DNA of 64,000 nucleotides from Nelumbo lutea (GCA_022828595.1 JAKGHH010000001.1:117688999-117752998); one strand, 5' to 3'; positions 30,829 through 43,186 are shown, counted from the first letter of the stretch. Numbers and translations: made by a program. Notes: generated from the letters alone by a model not told the origin.

Positions 30829-32793
30829 CGCTAGTAATAAAATATATGGTACAGGCCGGTCCTGATCAAGTAAGCATAGCATTGTAAGCATAGTATTGTG
30901 GTAGCGTATTATTAAAAAGATTAAAAATGGCTTTTGACCATTGTCAAAATCTATATCTATACCACTTTAAAAATCACGAATAGCCTCAATAATATTTCTG
31001 AATTTTTTTTCAGGACAACATTTACCCTTCCATATTTAGATTTAATGATAAAAAATGAGGGCAAAAGGGTAATCAATTATTAATATTAAATGAGTTGAAA
31101 AAAGACAATTACAAGATATTCAATGCATTCAATTTCTTCTCATTAAATCCAACACTTAAGGTATTAATTTGCATTCACCTTCACTGAATCATATATTTAA
31201 GGCATTTTTATTTCTTCTCATCATTAAATTCTATTAATTAAATCCATACATAATAAATTAATAATTCCACTAACATAAAAACATACTTTTAAAATCTACC
31301 TGAAAAGATAGTGTTTTCATTTAAGCAATGGTAAGAAATTAAACTATTTTGTGTCAAATGGGCCAATTCATGTTGTCACAATTAAATAATAAAATTCAAA
31401 AATAGATAAAATGCAAAAAATATAGAAATTAAAAAAATTGGAAACATTTTTAACAACATATATTCAACATATTAAAAAAATATGTAAAATTTAAAACCAA
31501 TTAGAAATAAAACTATTTTCCTATTCTCTCTCATTAAATCCCATATTAAGGTATATTCTCTTATTAAATCCACAAAATTAATTTTAATATTATAAACATA
31601 AATATTTTGAAAAATAATTTTAAAACAAAACTATTTTCTTCCCTCCCATTGGTGGGTAAGCAATTCAACCATTTTGGGTCAAATGGGTTAATAAGTAATG
31701 TCATAATTAAATAATAAAAAAATGAATATATTCATAAAAATAAATATTGGGTACATTTCTAATATTATAGATTCATTATCAATGATGGAAATGTAATATA
31801 AAATTTAGTGTCAACCTAGAAATCAAATTATTTTCCTTTTTGAGTTGTGGGTTAGTGGTTTGGGTCAAATTGATTAATCGGTGATATGATAGTTAAATAA
31901 TAAATCTTTAAAAAATAAAAAGTACAAGTAATCAAAAGATTATATAAAAAAATTATATATTAATTATGCCAAACAAAAATTAAGTATGATAAATAAACAT
32001 TATTTATATAATGTAGATGATATATAATTTAAAAAAAAATCCAAAAGTAAAGCAATTTTCTTATCTAGATGGTGGACAAATAGTCCAACTTTTCAAAGAA
32101 ACTCATGATATCATAACTGAATAATAAATATTTAGAAAAAAGATTGAACAAAAACAATGAAAAAAAAACAAAGTTCAATCGCATTTGGGAACATTTATAA
32201 TGTTATATATTCATCATAATAAATAAAAATAATTGTTAAAATAAAATTTATTCTTATTTAATGCAAAAATGGAATATAAAATTTAATAATAATAATAATA
32301 ACAATAATTATTATTGTAATTTAAAATTTTCAACATGCAATGCACGTGCACATTTACTACAAGCATTTGAGTTTATTTTTAATCATATTGTTACTTTTGT
32401 TAATTTTCAATTTTTACCTTAATTATGATATATCTAAAATTCAAGTAAACTAATATGAAAAAAATTTCTCACCTGCAATGCACACACTTAATTACTAGTA
32501 TTTATAAAGTGCTCATGAAATGTGTTTACCATGTCGTGCCTACTAGATATGGTCCCGATACATGCACCTTTTACAGTGGAGTCCATGAATTTACTATTGG
32601 TGTGGAACATTATCATTGGTTCCACAGCTTGCTCAACAACCACCACATTCAACTAATCTGATCTATTCATGATTGGGGCTGCAAATAGTAAAGTATTAAT
32701 TATCTAAATCAAAATTATGGGTGATCCAAATTTGATCTATTTATAATCGAACCAAATATGGATCCATTCCTATCCATTTTAATGTATTCAATT
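30829..32793. other. AT-rich spacer
   Basis: Long AT-rich region with weakly repeated phrases such as CATTAAATCCCATATTAAGG and TTGGGTCAAATGGGTTAAT, probably an old decayed repeat. A segment near 32550-32640 resembles 15650-15760. No gene. Confidence 0.4.
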
Positions 32794-33505
32794 TGATGAA
32801 GGGTTATTTGGCCCGACCTAGTAAAGAGGGGACACGTGGACATGACCTGACCAAGAGATAACTTAGCCTAACACGACCAGTTCGCAGTAAGACCAAGCTC
32901 GGATATTCAACCACCTAGGGATAAGGTGACCTCGGGACACCTCGGACGAGATCACCTTGATGCTAGATCACAACAGATCACTTCGATCCCAAAGCACTTC
33001 GGCATTCAATTCAGTTCGGAACCTAAAAGCATCAGCTCAGGGATACCAACTCTGGACTACTACGTGGTGACCCCGAAAATCCCTCCAACGGATTCTGAAT
33101 CACCCGGGATCACTCCGCGTAACAGCTATCATTATCTCCTCCCCACCCGATTCGAGCAGAATTGATAAGCCTTATCAGTTGACAACGTTATCCCTTAATT
33201 AACGAAGAGACGAATCTCATCGTGACGAATATCCCAGAACTGATCCGCGAAACCTGCAAGGACTCAGCTATATAAAGTCTCCAACCCCGGGGGCATGAGG
33301 TATGCGTGATTTCTCTGCTCTCTAGCTCTCTACATTCTTAAGCTATTTCAGCTCGCAACAAGTATACTAACTTAAGCATCGGAGCAACCTCGCCGGGCTA
33401 GCCACACCGGGTTCTCTGATTGTCCTCTTGCAGATCAAACTAGTTTGTCGTCCGACTGGAAGCCAGGTCACCTCCAGTAGGGAGCAGCTAGATCGCACAA
33501 CATCA
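32794..33505 (+). repeat. 5' LTR of the Tat element
   Basis: 712 bp, TGATGAAGGG to CAACATCA. Contains the TATA box at 33269-33276 and a CATCGGAGCAACCTCGCCGG block near the U5 end. Confidence 0.95.
33269..33276 (+). promoter_or_regulatory. TATA box in the Tat 5' LTR
   Basis: TATATAAA within CAGCTATATAAAG, conserved at 42950-42957 in the 3' LTR. Expected transcription start is about 30 bp downstream. Confidence 0.65.
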
Positions 33506-33530
33506 TTTGGTGTTGTCTATGGGAATCACT
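33506..33530 (+). other. Tat primer-binding region
   Basis: TTTGGTGTTGTCTATGGGAA follows the 5' LTR directly. It resembles the TTGGCGCCGTCTGTGGGAA type of site found in this lineage, with C-to-T decay. The exact tRNA is not assigned. Confidence 0.55.
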
Positions 33531-34512
33531 ACAGAAATCCTTTTCCAACATCAGTAACAAACTCGAATCCATGCCATTTTCCAGCAATGCCGGACAAAAC
33601 AACGAAGTGAACGTCTTCGGGGGCAGCCTCAGTTCCCGTCTATCTGCATCGGTCAGTTCACCATACCACTTACTGCGGCTAGGGTCCCGACGCTGACCAT
33701 GCCTCAAGCGACTATACAAGTAAACGCACCACTCCCCCTGTAGTTGGCACGACCTTCGTTGAACCGTCTGTGGTTCCCCTGGAGTCGGGAAAGCCCAATT
33801 CGATGACCTGGTACATTGTGTGCAGGCCATTCAGGTCCAAATGCAACAGGTCTAGCAATTCCAGCACTATCAGTAGCAAGTCTTCCATCAGTTCTACCAG
33901 CAATAGTACCAACAACAATTCCCTTTGTTGTAGCAAAACCAGTAGTCGGGCCCACCCCGACACCCAACAGTACAGCTGAATCAGCCTCATTTACAGAACA
34001 CTCGCTCTTCCTGCTGAGGCAAGACTCCCCAAGTTCCACCTCCTCTTGGGAGCCAGGTCTCGCCCCGTGGCAAGAGGGATGGACAGGTTACTGTGCCCGC
34101 TTCACAGGGCAACGGTGGAAGCCGATCAGGAGATACTCAGCCCGCCAGGGCTATCTTACCTCGGCCCTCGCATCAAGAAGGTTTGCTCGCGGGAAACCGG
34201 TTTGGTGTTCTGACCGCGAACTCAAGGTGAGGCCCTTCCGTCCATGGCAGTCAGCCTTAGCATCTAGAGCCACTCCGCGCCAAAACAGTTCTCGACCACA
34301 CAAAGGTCAGTAGCACCAATGCGGAGCCGATCAAGAAGCAGCAGCGAAAGCGTTGCAAGGCACGCAAAACCACAACTCAGAATAGCCAGTTCGCCAGACC
34401 CAGCCAGCCAGAGCAAGTAAAAGGTAAAGAGGAGACGAGCTCAGCAGCTACAAAGACCGCTCCCCTCCTCTCTGGGTCATCACCTCTGTCCTCCGAGCTC
34501 CTAGCGACCCCG
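33531..34512 (+). other. Tat 5' leader and N-terminal gag region, unrecognisable
   Basis: GC-richer than surrounding host DNA. Gln/Ser/Pro-rich codons in several frames suggest a decayed gag N-terminus, but no single frame can be followed. Confidence 0.45.
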
Positions 34513-35230
34513 ATGCCGAAGGGCTTTAAAATGCCGTCTCTCAACAAGTATGATGGATCATTCGATCCAAATGACCATATGGACTCCTTCCAGTCCCAGA
34601 TGCACCTAGCTGGGGCTGACGAGTCTTGCATGTGTGTAGCATTCTCCACCATGTTTAAAGGAGTAGTTCACACATGGTACCGGAACCTCGCGCCAAGAAC
34701 AATCAGAAGTTGGGCACAATTCGTAGAGATGTTCACCTTGCACTTCATTACCAGCAAGAAGTGCCCGAGGTCCCAAGAAAGCCTCCTCAACGTAGTCCAA
34801 AGAGAAGGGGAGTCTATCAGAAACTATATTAAACGCTTCAATGACACCTGCTTACAGATCCCTGATCTTGGTCCAGCTATGAGGCTCACAGCAGTGAAAA
34901 AATGTATTACCCACAGGGAATTCAAGTGGCACGTAGTGGCCAATAAGCCTAAAGAAATCATCGAATTCCTCAAGCTCACCGACCAATTCATCAGAACCGA
35001 GGAAGAAATGAACCAGAAGACTGAAAACCCAGCGGAAAAGAGAAAAAGAGAAGGAGACAACACAAGTAATGGCGGCAATTAACGAAGAAAGAGCAAGTCC
35101 CCGACCAATGGAGGAAACAAGTCCGAAAGCCGATCTCCTTCGCGATCTCATAAGTCAAGTCGGCGTTCCCGAACTCCGTCGGTTGAAAGGACGAGCTACA
35201 CACCCCTTAACGCGAAGCGAGAGAAATTCT
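34513..35230 (+). pseudogene. gag: Tat gag, broken
   Basis: The frame from Met 34513 reads the retrotransposon gag core: MPSLNKYDGSFDPNDHMDSF, FKGVVHTWYRNLAP, WAQFVEMFTLHF and RNYIKRFNDTCLQI. It stops at 35080-35082. The same frame continues with a Ser/Arg-rich stretch (SESRSPSRSHKSS) to about 35230, where a single-base shift moves to the next ORF. The frame may have begun upstream of 34513, since the family usually carries about 100 further residues. Confidence 0.88.
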
Positions 35231-35231
35231 T

Positions 35232-36212
35232 ATGGTGATCAAAGACTCCTCCTACATGAAGTGGCCACCTCGGTTGAGGGGAGATCCTACCACCAGAAAC
35301 AGAAATGTCTATTGTCACTTCCACAAAGACCATGGACATAGTATAGAAAATTGTAGAAACCTTTGTGACGAGATCGAGGAGCTTATCTGTCGAGGTTATC
35401 TAAAAAATTTCATACAAAAAGAAGATAGGAATCAAGCTGATCGCCAGACAGACCGACAGGGGGAGCAAAGAAGAAGTACTCCCGAGTCCAGCAGCAAACA
35501 AAGTGAGCAGCAGACAAGGCAATTGCCAGAAGAAAGACCCATCCGTGGAGTAATCAACATGATTATTGGCGGGTCCATCATCGCGGGCTGCACCTCGGCA
35601 GTAGGCCGAGCTTCAGTTTGCGAACTAGAGAATGAGGAGCAGAACCCATCGAAGCAACCCAAGCTCAAAGATCCCATCTACTTCACAAAAGATGATGCAC
35701 ACGGGATCCAATATCCTCACGATGATGCCCTGGTAATAAAGCTGAGGATAAATGACTTTGAAGTCAAGCACGTCCTAGTGGATTCGGGCAGTTCGGCCGA
35801 CATTCTATTCAAGGATGCCTATGACAAGCTCCAGCTCCAAGAAAGTGATCTCAAGCCAACAGATACCCCCTTGGTAGGCTTCAGCGGTGAAGAGGTCAGA
35901 CCGATAGAGCGAGTCTCAGTACCTGTAGAGGTCGGCACGTGGCCTAGCATTGTAAGGTTTGAGCATACTTTCCTAGTGGTCACAACTCCATCCGCGTACA
36001 ATGCCATAGTAGGTCAGCCCATTATGCATGCCCTTCGTGCGTTAGTATCCACCTACTACTTGGCGATGAAGTTCCCTACGGACTATGGAGTAGGGGTTGT
36101 GCAAAGCGACCAGCTCGAGTCTCGCAAATGCTATGTTGTCATTCTCAATGGGAAAGTCAAGCTAGCAGCTAATATCGAGCTCGAGAGACCTACGGAGTAT
36201 CTCAAGGAGTGA
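35232..36212 (+). pseudogene. Tat gag C-terminus and aspartic protease
   Basis: Begins with MVIKDSSYMKWPPRL and a Cys/His cluster (YCHFHKDHGHSIENC) acting as the nucleocapsid-like knuckle. The protease has VKHVLVDSGSSADILF with the catalytic Asp-Ser-Gly, then YNAIVGQP. The frame is open for 326 codons to a stop at 36210-36212, after which the same frame continues toward RT, so this stop probably interrupts a single Pol frame. Confidence 0.9.
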
Positions 36213-37496
36213 GCTACACCAACAGAAGAGACGGTTCACATCCCAGTCTCAACAAAAGATCCAGCTAAGACTCTCCAAATCGGAACTTCGATTGAGGAAC
36301 CGCTCTGCTCTCAGTTGGTAAGTTTTTTATTTAAAAATTTAGATGTATTTGCATGGTCCGCGGTAGAAATGCCCGATATAGATTCCATAGTCCTAACTCA
36401 TAAGCTAAACACTGATCCCTCAGTTAGGCCCGTTCAATAGAAAAAACGCAACCTCACCCCGGAGCGCTGGAGGATAGTTGACGAGGAGGTAAGGAAACTT
36501 TTAGCGGCTGATTTCATCAGGGAGGTCCATGACCCGAGCTTGGTAGCTAACCCAATTCTGGTAAAAAAGGCCAACGGTAAATGGCGCATGTGTTTCAATT
36601 ATACCAACCTGAATCGAAACCGTCCAAAGGATTGTTTCCCGCTGCCCAAGATTGACCGCCTAGTGGACGCGATCTCAGGGCATGAGTTGTTGAGCTTTCT
36701 GGATGCGTACTTGGGAGACAACTAGATTAGAATGGACTCTGCCGATGAAGAAAAAACGGCCTTCATAACCGAGCTAGGACTATATTGTTATAAGGTTATG
36801 CCCTTCGAACTAAAGAATGTCGGGGCAACCTTTTAAAGGCTTGTAAATATAATTTTTGAGCCGTTGATCGGCAATAAAATTGAATGCTATTTAGATGACA
36901 TGGTCGTTAAGACCCAACTTTCAAATTTTTTATTAAATGATTTGCAAAGTGTCTTTGAAATTTTGCGTAAATTTAACATGAAATTAAACCCCAATAAGTG
37001 CATCTTCGGTGTCACCTCGGGTAAGTTCCTGGGCTACATAGTCAATCGACGTGGCATCGAAGCCAACCCCGAGAAAATAAAGGCCATCTTAGATATGAGA
37101 CCACCTCACAAAATAAAGGAGGTTCAAAGACTGAACGGCAGGATAGCCGCTCTGAGCCGCTTCATGTCCAAGTCGGCAGATCGCTGCCTACCTTTCTTTA
37201 AGGCCATAAAGAAAAGCAAGGACTTCAAATGGACTGTAGAGTGTCAGCTTGCCTTCGACGAGCTAAAGAGATACCTAGTTAGTATCCTCGTTCTGACCCA
37301 ACCCGAGGAGGAAGATGTGTTAAAGCTGTACCTCTCTGCAAGCGACGAGGTAGTCAGCTCGGTACTAATAAAAGAGGTTGATCGAGCCCAACGACCCATC
37401 TACTATGTTAGCAAGGTTTTGCAGGATGCCAAAACAAGGTACCCAGAGATCACGTCATCATCCACACCATCATCATCCTCACCAACAAGCCTCTAA
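36213..37496 (+). pseudogene. Tat reverse transcriptase and first RNase H, broken
   Basis: Same frame as the protease. LTPERWRIVDEEVRKL precedes RT; NPILVKKANGKWRMC, LPKIDRLVDAISGH and the catalytic box CYLDDMVVKT (Asp-Asp intact) are present. Stops fall at 36438-36440, 36723-36725 and 36834-36836. Tether and RNase H follow (RIAALSRFMSKSADRCLPFF, KLYLSASDEVVSSVLIKE, RPIYYVSKVL). A frameshift occurs near 37455-37470. Reverse transcription would occur in cytoplasmic particles. Confidence 0.92.
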
Positions 37497-38165
37497 GGAA
37501 AATCCTGCTCAAGCCCGAGGTGTCTGGCAGACTGACGAAATGGGCCATCAAACTTAGTGAGTACAACATCCGGTACGAACCTCGGACAATAATTAAGGCC
37601 CATGCCTTAGCCAATTTTGTAGTAGAATGCACGTTCAGCACCGCAACCCCTGAACTGGCCAAGCTTGGGGGCACGGAGGAAGCATCATCTAGTGCGGTAC
37701 CGATCCTAGTTCGAGAAAGTCCGACCTAGGATGAGGAGCCCTGGATCCTCTATGTTGACGGCTTGTCCAACCAGCAAGGAAGCGGAGCAGGCATAATTCT
37801 GTACGGTCTAAGTGGGGTAAAACTAGAATACGCGCTCCGATTCAAATTCGTCGCATCCAACAATGAAGTAGAGTACGAGGCGTTAATAGCCGGGCTCACC
37901 TTAGCAATAGAAGTAAAGGTTAAACATCTCATCATCTACAGCGACTCCCAACTTGTGGTCAACCAGATCAATAGTGAGTATGAGGCCCGCGACCCCACCA
38001 TGGCTGCTTATTTGGGCTAGGTCAGAGAGGTTCTACACGACTTCCCGGTTGGCCAGCACAAGTAGTAACACAATGAGGACAGTGTACATAGAGGACCTGC
38101 CTCGGCCTAGCATTCTCGAGGGGGTAGGAGAGGTCACTCCTATAGTACAAGAACAACCGAGCTAG
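37497..38165 (+). pseudogene. Tat second (archaeal-type) RNase H, broken
   Basis: In a shifted frame: LTKWAIKLSEYNIRYEP, then after a stop at 37727-37729 LYVDGLSNQQGSGAGIIL, FVASNNEVEYEALIAGL and IYSDSQLVVNQI. The Asp-Glu-Asp series of an additional RNase H is visible. A second RNase H next to the retroviral-type one marks the Tat lineage. Confidence 0.88.
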
Positions 38166-39475
38166 ATTGACCCACTCGCGAGCTATCTGCTTCACGGGAC
38201 CCTCCCTACAGATCGTAATACGGCCTGAAGGGTAGAGCGTCAATCAGCTAAATACGTCGTTATAGATGGACAGCTGTACCGGAGATCTTTCATGCTCCCC
38301 TACTTGCGACCCTTAGAGGCCGAGCTCGTTCTCCGTGACACCCATGAGGGCTTGTGTGGTGGGTACTTGGGGTGCAGGGCTCTCGCTCAGAAGGCACTAC
38401 GACAGGGGTACTACTACCCCACAATGAAAGCAGACACACTTGAGCTCGTCAAGAAGTGCGACAATTGTCAGAGACATGCCAACATCCAACACTGACCTGC
38501 CGCCAACCTCAAATACCTCACCAGCCCGTGGCCCTTCGCACACTGGGGGATCAACATTCTTGGCCTGTTCCCGCCAGTGACTGGACAGAGGAGATTCCTA
38601 GTGGTAGTAGTGGATTACTTCATGAAGTGGGTGGAAGCGGAACCCCTAACGACGATCACAGCCCGCAACATACAAAATTTCTTTTGGAGGAATATAGTAT
38701 ATCACTTCAGGCTACCTCGAATACTCATCTCCAACAACAGAAAGCAATTCGAAGACATCAAGTTCCATAATTGGTGTGCCGTGATGGGGATACAACAGAA
38801 CTTCTCCTTGTTGGCACATCCCCAGGCAAACGGGCAAGCGGAAGTCACCAACAAAGCCGTACTCCTTGGACTGAAGGCTTGCTTAGCTCGAGCCAAAGGA
38901 CTGTGGGTGGACGAACTGCCCAGTGTGCTATGGGCCTACTAGACTATCGTCAAGACCGCCATGGATGAGACCCCCTTCCACCTCACCTATAGCACGGAAG
39001 TGGTGATCCCAGTAGAGATCGAGGTGCCAACGCTATGTTTAGAGGCTTACAATGAGGAAACAAATGACGATGAGCTCCGTACCAACCTCGACCTGATGAA
39101 AGAAGTATGGGACATGGCATACATTCAGATTGTAGCCTACCAGCAAAGGGTGGCTCGGTACTGTAACGCCCGGGTCAAGAAATGACACTTCCGTATCAGC
39201 GACCTAGTTCTTAGGAAAGTTATGGTAACTGAGCCCAGTGTCAGTAAGCTCAGACCGAACTGGGAAGGTTCGTACCGAGTAAGACGGGTACTCGGGGAAG
39301 GTACGTACGAGCTTGAGACCTTGGAAGAGAAACAAGTACCTATGATACTACCTATGATCGTCGAACTGGAGAGAGGACTACGAGACACTCTCAGAAGCCC
39401 AAGGGCCATGGTGCTGAGCTGGCATAAGATCTTGGCACTACGACAAGTCCCAAAGCCTCCTCGGCATGGGTAGAC
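38166..39475 (+). pseudogene. Tat integrase, broken, catalytic Asp replaced
   Basis: The zinc domain has LRDTHEGLCGGYLG with CDNCQRHAN (38292-38495). The core has VVVDYFMKWVEAEP; the second acidic block reads LISNNRKQF where family members have LISDNGKQF, so the second catalytic Asp is Asn. The third block NGQAEVTNK keeps Glu. A stop at 38940-38942 precedes a segment ending CNARVKK. The C-terminal region (WEGSYRVRRVLGEGTYELE) runs to about 39475 without a chromodomain. Confidence 0.9.
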
Positions 39476-40011
39476 AAGTCTCAATCACCTCCTTGGCATG
39501 GACAGACAAGTCCCAGTCGCCTCTTCGGCATAGGCAAATAGTCCCCCACGCCTAAGGCACAGACAGTTCGGGTATAAACCCTCCAGTTCGGAGTATAATA
39601 ACAGGTTGAATCCACTAGCTCTAAGGGACAACCGACATTTGAGTAGCACATGCGTAGATAGGTCGAGTATATACCCTACAATGCCCGCTCACCTCGGCGT
39701 AGATTATATGAAGTTACCCCTATTAGTAATCCAACTCAGGAGCTCGACTGTTCGGGGTAACCACTTAAGATTCTATTTTCGGCTACCCTTACTTGTTGTC
39801 CAGCTCAGTAGCTCGGCAGTTCAAGGTAACCTATACCTACTCCTATTTGGTTAGTTCGCCAGTTAGGAAGTTTGCACTTGGAACATTTTTCATCAAAAAG
39901 ACAAGTCAGAAGTGTATTCCATTAATATAAAAGTTTGGTACAAAAAAAAAGAGAGTTCACTATAGACCGAGCTCGGAGGCCCAGGGTATACAATATGAAA
40001 GATAAGGGAGT
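39476..40011 (+). other. Tat spacer between integrase and antisense ORF
   Basis: Repeated phrases describe a short internal repeat: CTTACTTGTTGTCCAGCTCAG and CTATTAGTAATCCAACTCAG with GGAGCTCG (39718-39840). No ORF of note. Confidence 0.5.
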
Positions 40012-42175
40012 CTATTCGTCTGGATGCTCTTCGTCCTTGCCCGAGGCTTCAGTAGGGGGGTCCACGCTCTTGTCACCTCTGGCCTCTTCAATGCCACTGA
40101 GCAGCTCGCTGTCACTTTCCGCCTTGGAGTTCGGATCTTCGGCAGCCTCGACAGCCATCTCATCTGTGACCCTCGAAGTGGTGATTGTGCTCAGGTCGAG
40201 CTGCGGGAATTCACGTTGGGTCAGCCATCTACTGAGCTTGAAGCCCTTGCGATAGCCTTCCGTTCCTGCCTCGATCAGCTCTCCATGGAACTCCTCCGAG
40301 GTTTTATATTCCTCGACGACCTTGGTTTTGGCCTCCTCCACTGCTTGAAGGAGTATCCAGTTCGCTCCTTCACGAGGGCCTCGAGGTTCTCCACCTCCCG
40401 CTTTAATGCAGCGTTCTGCTCCGCGAGCTCCTCCTTCTTGGACATCAACAGTGTAATCAACTCTTTCTGAGCCCGCACATCCTTCTTCAGCTGGCTATTT
40501 TCGTTGCGGGCCAAGTTTAGTTCAGTGTAAGCCTCGCGAGACGAGGCCTCAGCTGTAAGAGCCCGCTTTAGGTGTAGTTCGGACTGGTATGTCAGAGCGC
40601 GTACAATGGAGTTCACTTGCCAAGAGAACAATAGTTAGTACAAGAAAAGTTCTCTACAGAATTGAAGGTGTAAGGATAGAACTTACCACCATACAATGGG
40701 TAGCTGCTCGAGCTCCGAGTTGAGCGACCGACAGCTCGGCCCAGTTAGCGACCTCCTTGGCGTATACCACACTCTTTCTCTTGAGAAGGTTGTACTTCCG
40801 AGTTAGGATGCTCCGAACTGCCCCCTCGCTGCCCGAAGAATGGCATCCATAGGGGCGGGCTCCAAAGATGCCTCCTCGGGCATGCACGTAGGGTAGGGGG
40901 GAGACCTTTCCTGGTTCCTCCTCGACCAAATCGATCATTGGAGGTTGTGCAGTGGAGGGCTGCTCGAGCTCAGGGACTATAGCCGGCGGAGACTCGACGC
41001 AAGCTCTTTTGGAAGCTCGTTTCCTCTTCCCCTTCATTCTGCCAAGAAGTTTGTTCGTAGGGAGTTTCATGATTGCTGTAACAAAAGCAAAATGTCAGAA
41101 ACAGTATCAAGATAAAACAAAGGCAACACAAAAGTGACGACCTACTAGGACTCAGACCAGGCTGCACGAGCTTGTCTTCGGTCACATAGTCTGCGAACTT
41201 GAGACCGATCTTCGCCAAGGAATGCAGCGCTTCCCGTGTCTTCAAGTCTAGCTTGACACCGGGGTCTTGGATGGCGGCCCTCCAATGGGTCGGGAAAGGC
41301 CACCCCTCAGTGTTACGGACCAAAAAGTAGCCCCTTTTCCAGGTCGGGACCTTGTTTGGGAGTTCGTATAAGAGCTTGTAGCCCGGACGGGGTGACAAGT
41401 AGTAAATCCATTTGTGCTCGGGTAGAACACAGGAGGAGTTCTTCTTTATTGAAAGGATAGAAGAAAAAATATCAAGATCAAGGGGCAGGTTATAGTCGTG
41501 GAAGAGTGAGATGGTTCCTACTACATTGTGGATGGAGTTCGGGTGCAACTGATCTATGGTAATGTTGAAAAGTTCAATGACTTCGACAATTAGGTAGTGA
41601 AGTGGAAGACGAAAACCAGTTGTGAGCTGCTCCTCGAAGATCATGATCTCGTCGTGACCGTGCTCCCAGGGAAAGTTACCTATCGGAAGACTATAGACAA
41701 GGTCGCTCGGAAGCCTATACCGAGCTACTAAGGCCTGAAGCCTGTCCACTGTCATCGTCGATGGGCCAAAGTTATCTGGCTGCCGACCTCGGTGCGAGGT
41801 GGACGCCAGACCACCGGAGGCCTCTCGTGCCTCCCGAGGTGATTCCACCTCAGGACGACCGTGGACTATTTCTTGACCCGAAGTAGCTTTTTCGGTAAGG
41901 CGATCTACGACTTGAGCCGAGGTACCCACCTCGGCCCCAGCGGATTCATTGCTCCCATCTAGGAGACTATCAAAGCTAAAACTAGACATGGAAATGACAA
42001 CTGAATCAGAAAGGAGAGCTAGGGAAGACTCACAAAGGAGAGACCGAACTGAAAGAAGACACCGAACTGGAAGAACCGAGCTAAGGAGCTTGAACGCGAC
42101 CTCAGATCGAAGGCTAGCGAATTTGTGGTGAAGCAAATGAGTCTCGGGCCCCCTATTTATAGCCGCTATGTCCAA
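40012..42175 (-). pseudogene. Antisense ORF of the Tat element, multi-exon, N-terminal plant transposon domain plus coiled coil
   Basis: Opposite to gag-pol. The first exon opens by 42175, with a likely start MSSFSFDSLLDG at 41987-41989, and runs to about 41140. It contains VDRLQALVARYRLP and RLPLHYLIVEVIELFNITIDQLHPNS, matching the 'putative gypsy type transposon' domain of Tat antisense ORFs. Later segments lie at 41070-40687 (basic KGKRKRASKR) and 40631-40275 (a long coiled coil, KKEELAEQNAALKREVENLE), ending near 40012 after a one-base shift. GTAAGT at 40681-40686 (minus) looks like a donor and TTTGTTACAG near 41075 an acceptor. No biochemical role is established for this family. At least one shift and a doubtful acceptor near 40615 suggest it is dead here. 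Confidence 0.78.
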
Positions 42176-42454
42176 AAATCAACGGTCGAGATCGAAGCAA
42201 TCCAACGGCTCCTAGGAAAACCGGTTGCACGACCCTCGAGATTGAAATTGGTTTAGCTCATTTTTTGACGTCCGCAGAGTTTATAGATCGCGTGATGTCC
42301 ACGCGCAAACTAGACGCAACCTGGGTTATTCCCGGTTGAGTCGGGCAGCCGAACAAGTCCGACCAGCGATTCGCCCGACAAGCTGCCTTAACCTCAGGCC
42401 AAATCCACTTGGACTCGTCATGAACTCCCTGCATCGGATCAAGACCCCTGGCTC

Positions 42455-42471
42455 GAGGAGTGGGGGGCAAT
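42455..42471 (+). other. Tat polypurine tract
   Basis: CGAGGAGTGGGGGGCAA directly before the 3' LTR, the plus-strand primer. Confidence 0.7.
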
Positions 42472-43186
42472 TGATGAAGGGTGATTTGGCCCGACCTAGT
42501 AAAGAGGGGACACGTGGACATGACTTGACCAAGAGATGAAAACTCAGCCAAACACGACTAGTTTGCAATATGACCGAGCTCGGATATTCAACCACTTGGG
42601 GATAAGGTGACCTTAGGACACCTCGAACAAGATCACCTCAGTGCCAAATCATAACAGATCACTTCGATCCCAAAGCACTTCGGCATTCAATTCATTTCGG
42701 AACCTAAAAGCATCAGCTCGGGGATACCAACTCTGGACTACTACGTGGTGACCCCAGAAATCTCTCCAACGGATTCTGAACTGCCCAGGACCACTCCACG
42801 TAACAGTTAGCATTATCTCCTCCCTGCCCGATTCGGGCGGAATTGATAAGCCTTATCAGTTGACAACGTTATCCCTTAATTAACGAAGAGACGGATCTCA
42901 TCGTGACGAATATCCCGGAACTGATCCGCGAAACCCGCGAGGACTCAGCTATATAAAGGCTCTAACCCCGGGGGCATGAGGTACGCGTGATTTCTCTGCT
43001 CTCTAGCTCTCTACATTCTTAAGCTATTTCAGCTCGCAACAAGTATACTAACTTAAGCATCGGAGCAACCTCACTGGACTAGCCACCCCGGGTTCTCTAA
43101 TTGTCCTCTTGCAGATCAACCTAATCCATCATCCAACTGGAAGCCAAGTCACCTCCAGCAGGGAGCAGCTAGATCGTGCAACATCA
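42472..43186 (+). repeat. 3' LTR of the Tat element
   Basis: 715 bp, aligned end to end with 32794-33505. TATA at 42950-42957. Confidence 0.95.

Larger units (their letters stand above)
32794..43186 (+). mobile_element. Ty3/Gypsy Tat-lineage LTR retrotransposon, full length, decayed
   Basis: 10,393 bp with LTRs 32794-33505 and 42472-43186 (TGATG...CATCA ends) and a perfect 5-bp target duplication CAATT (32789-32793, 43187-43191). Order: gag, protease, RT, RNase H, a second RNase H, integrase, a long antisense ORF, polypurine tract. Two RNase H domains and an antisense ORF between integrase and the 3' LTR are features of the Tat group (Tat/Retand-like; inference from layout). Stops, frameshifts and a lost integrase catalytic Asp make it inactive. 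The LTRs differ mainly by C/T and G/A changes. Confidence 0.95.

Noticed and set aside
33816..34313. 165-codon plus ORF in the Tat leader
   Set aside because: No gag motif in this frame, and competing ORFs exist in other frames; probably decayed gag N-terminus out of frame.
39935..40470. Plus-strand ORFs opposite the Tat antisense gene
   Set aside because: The minus frame has an evident coiled coil; the plus frames are its shadow.
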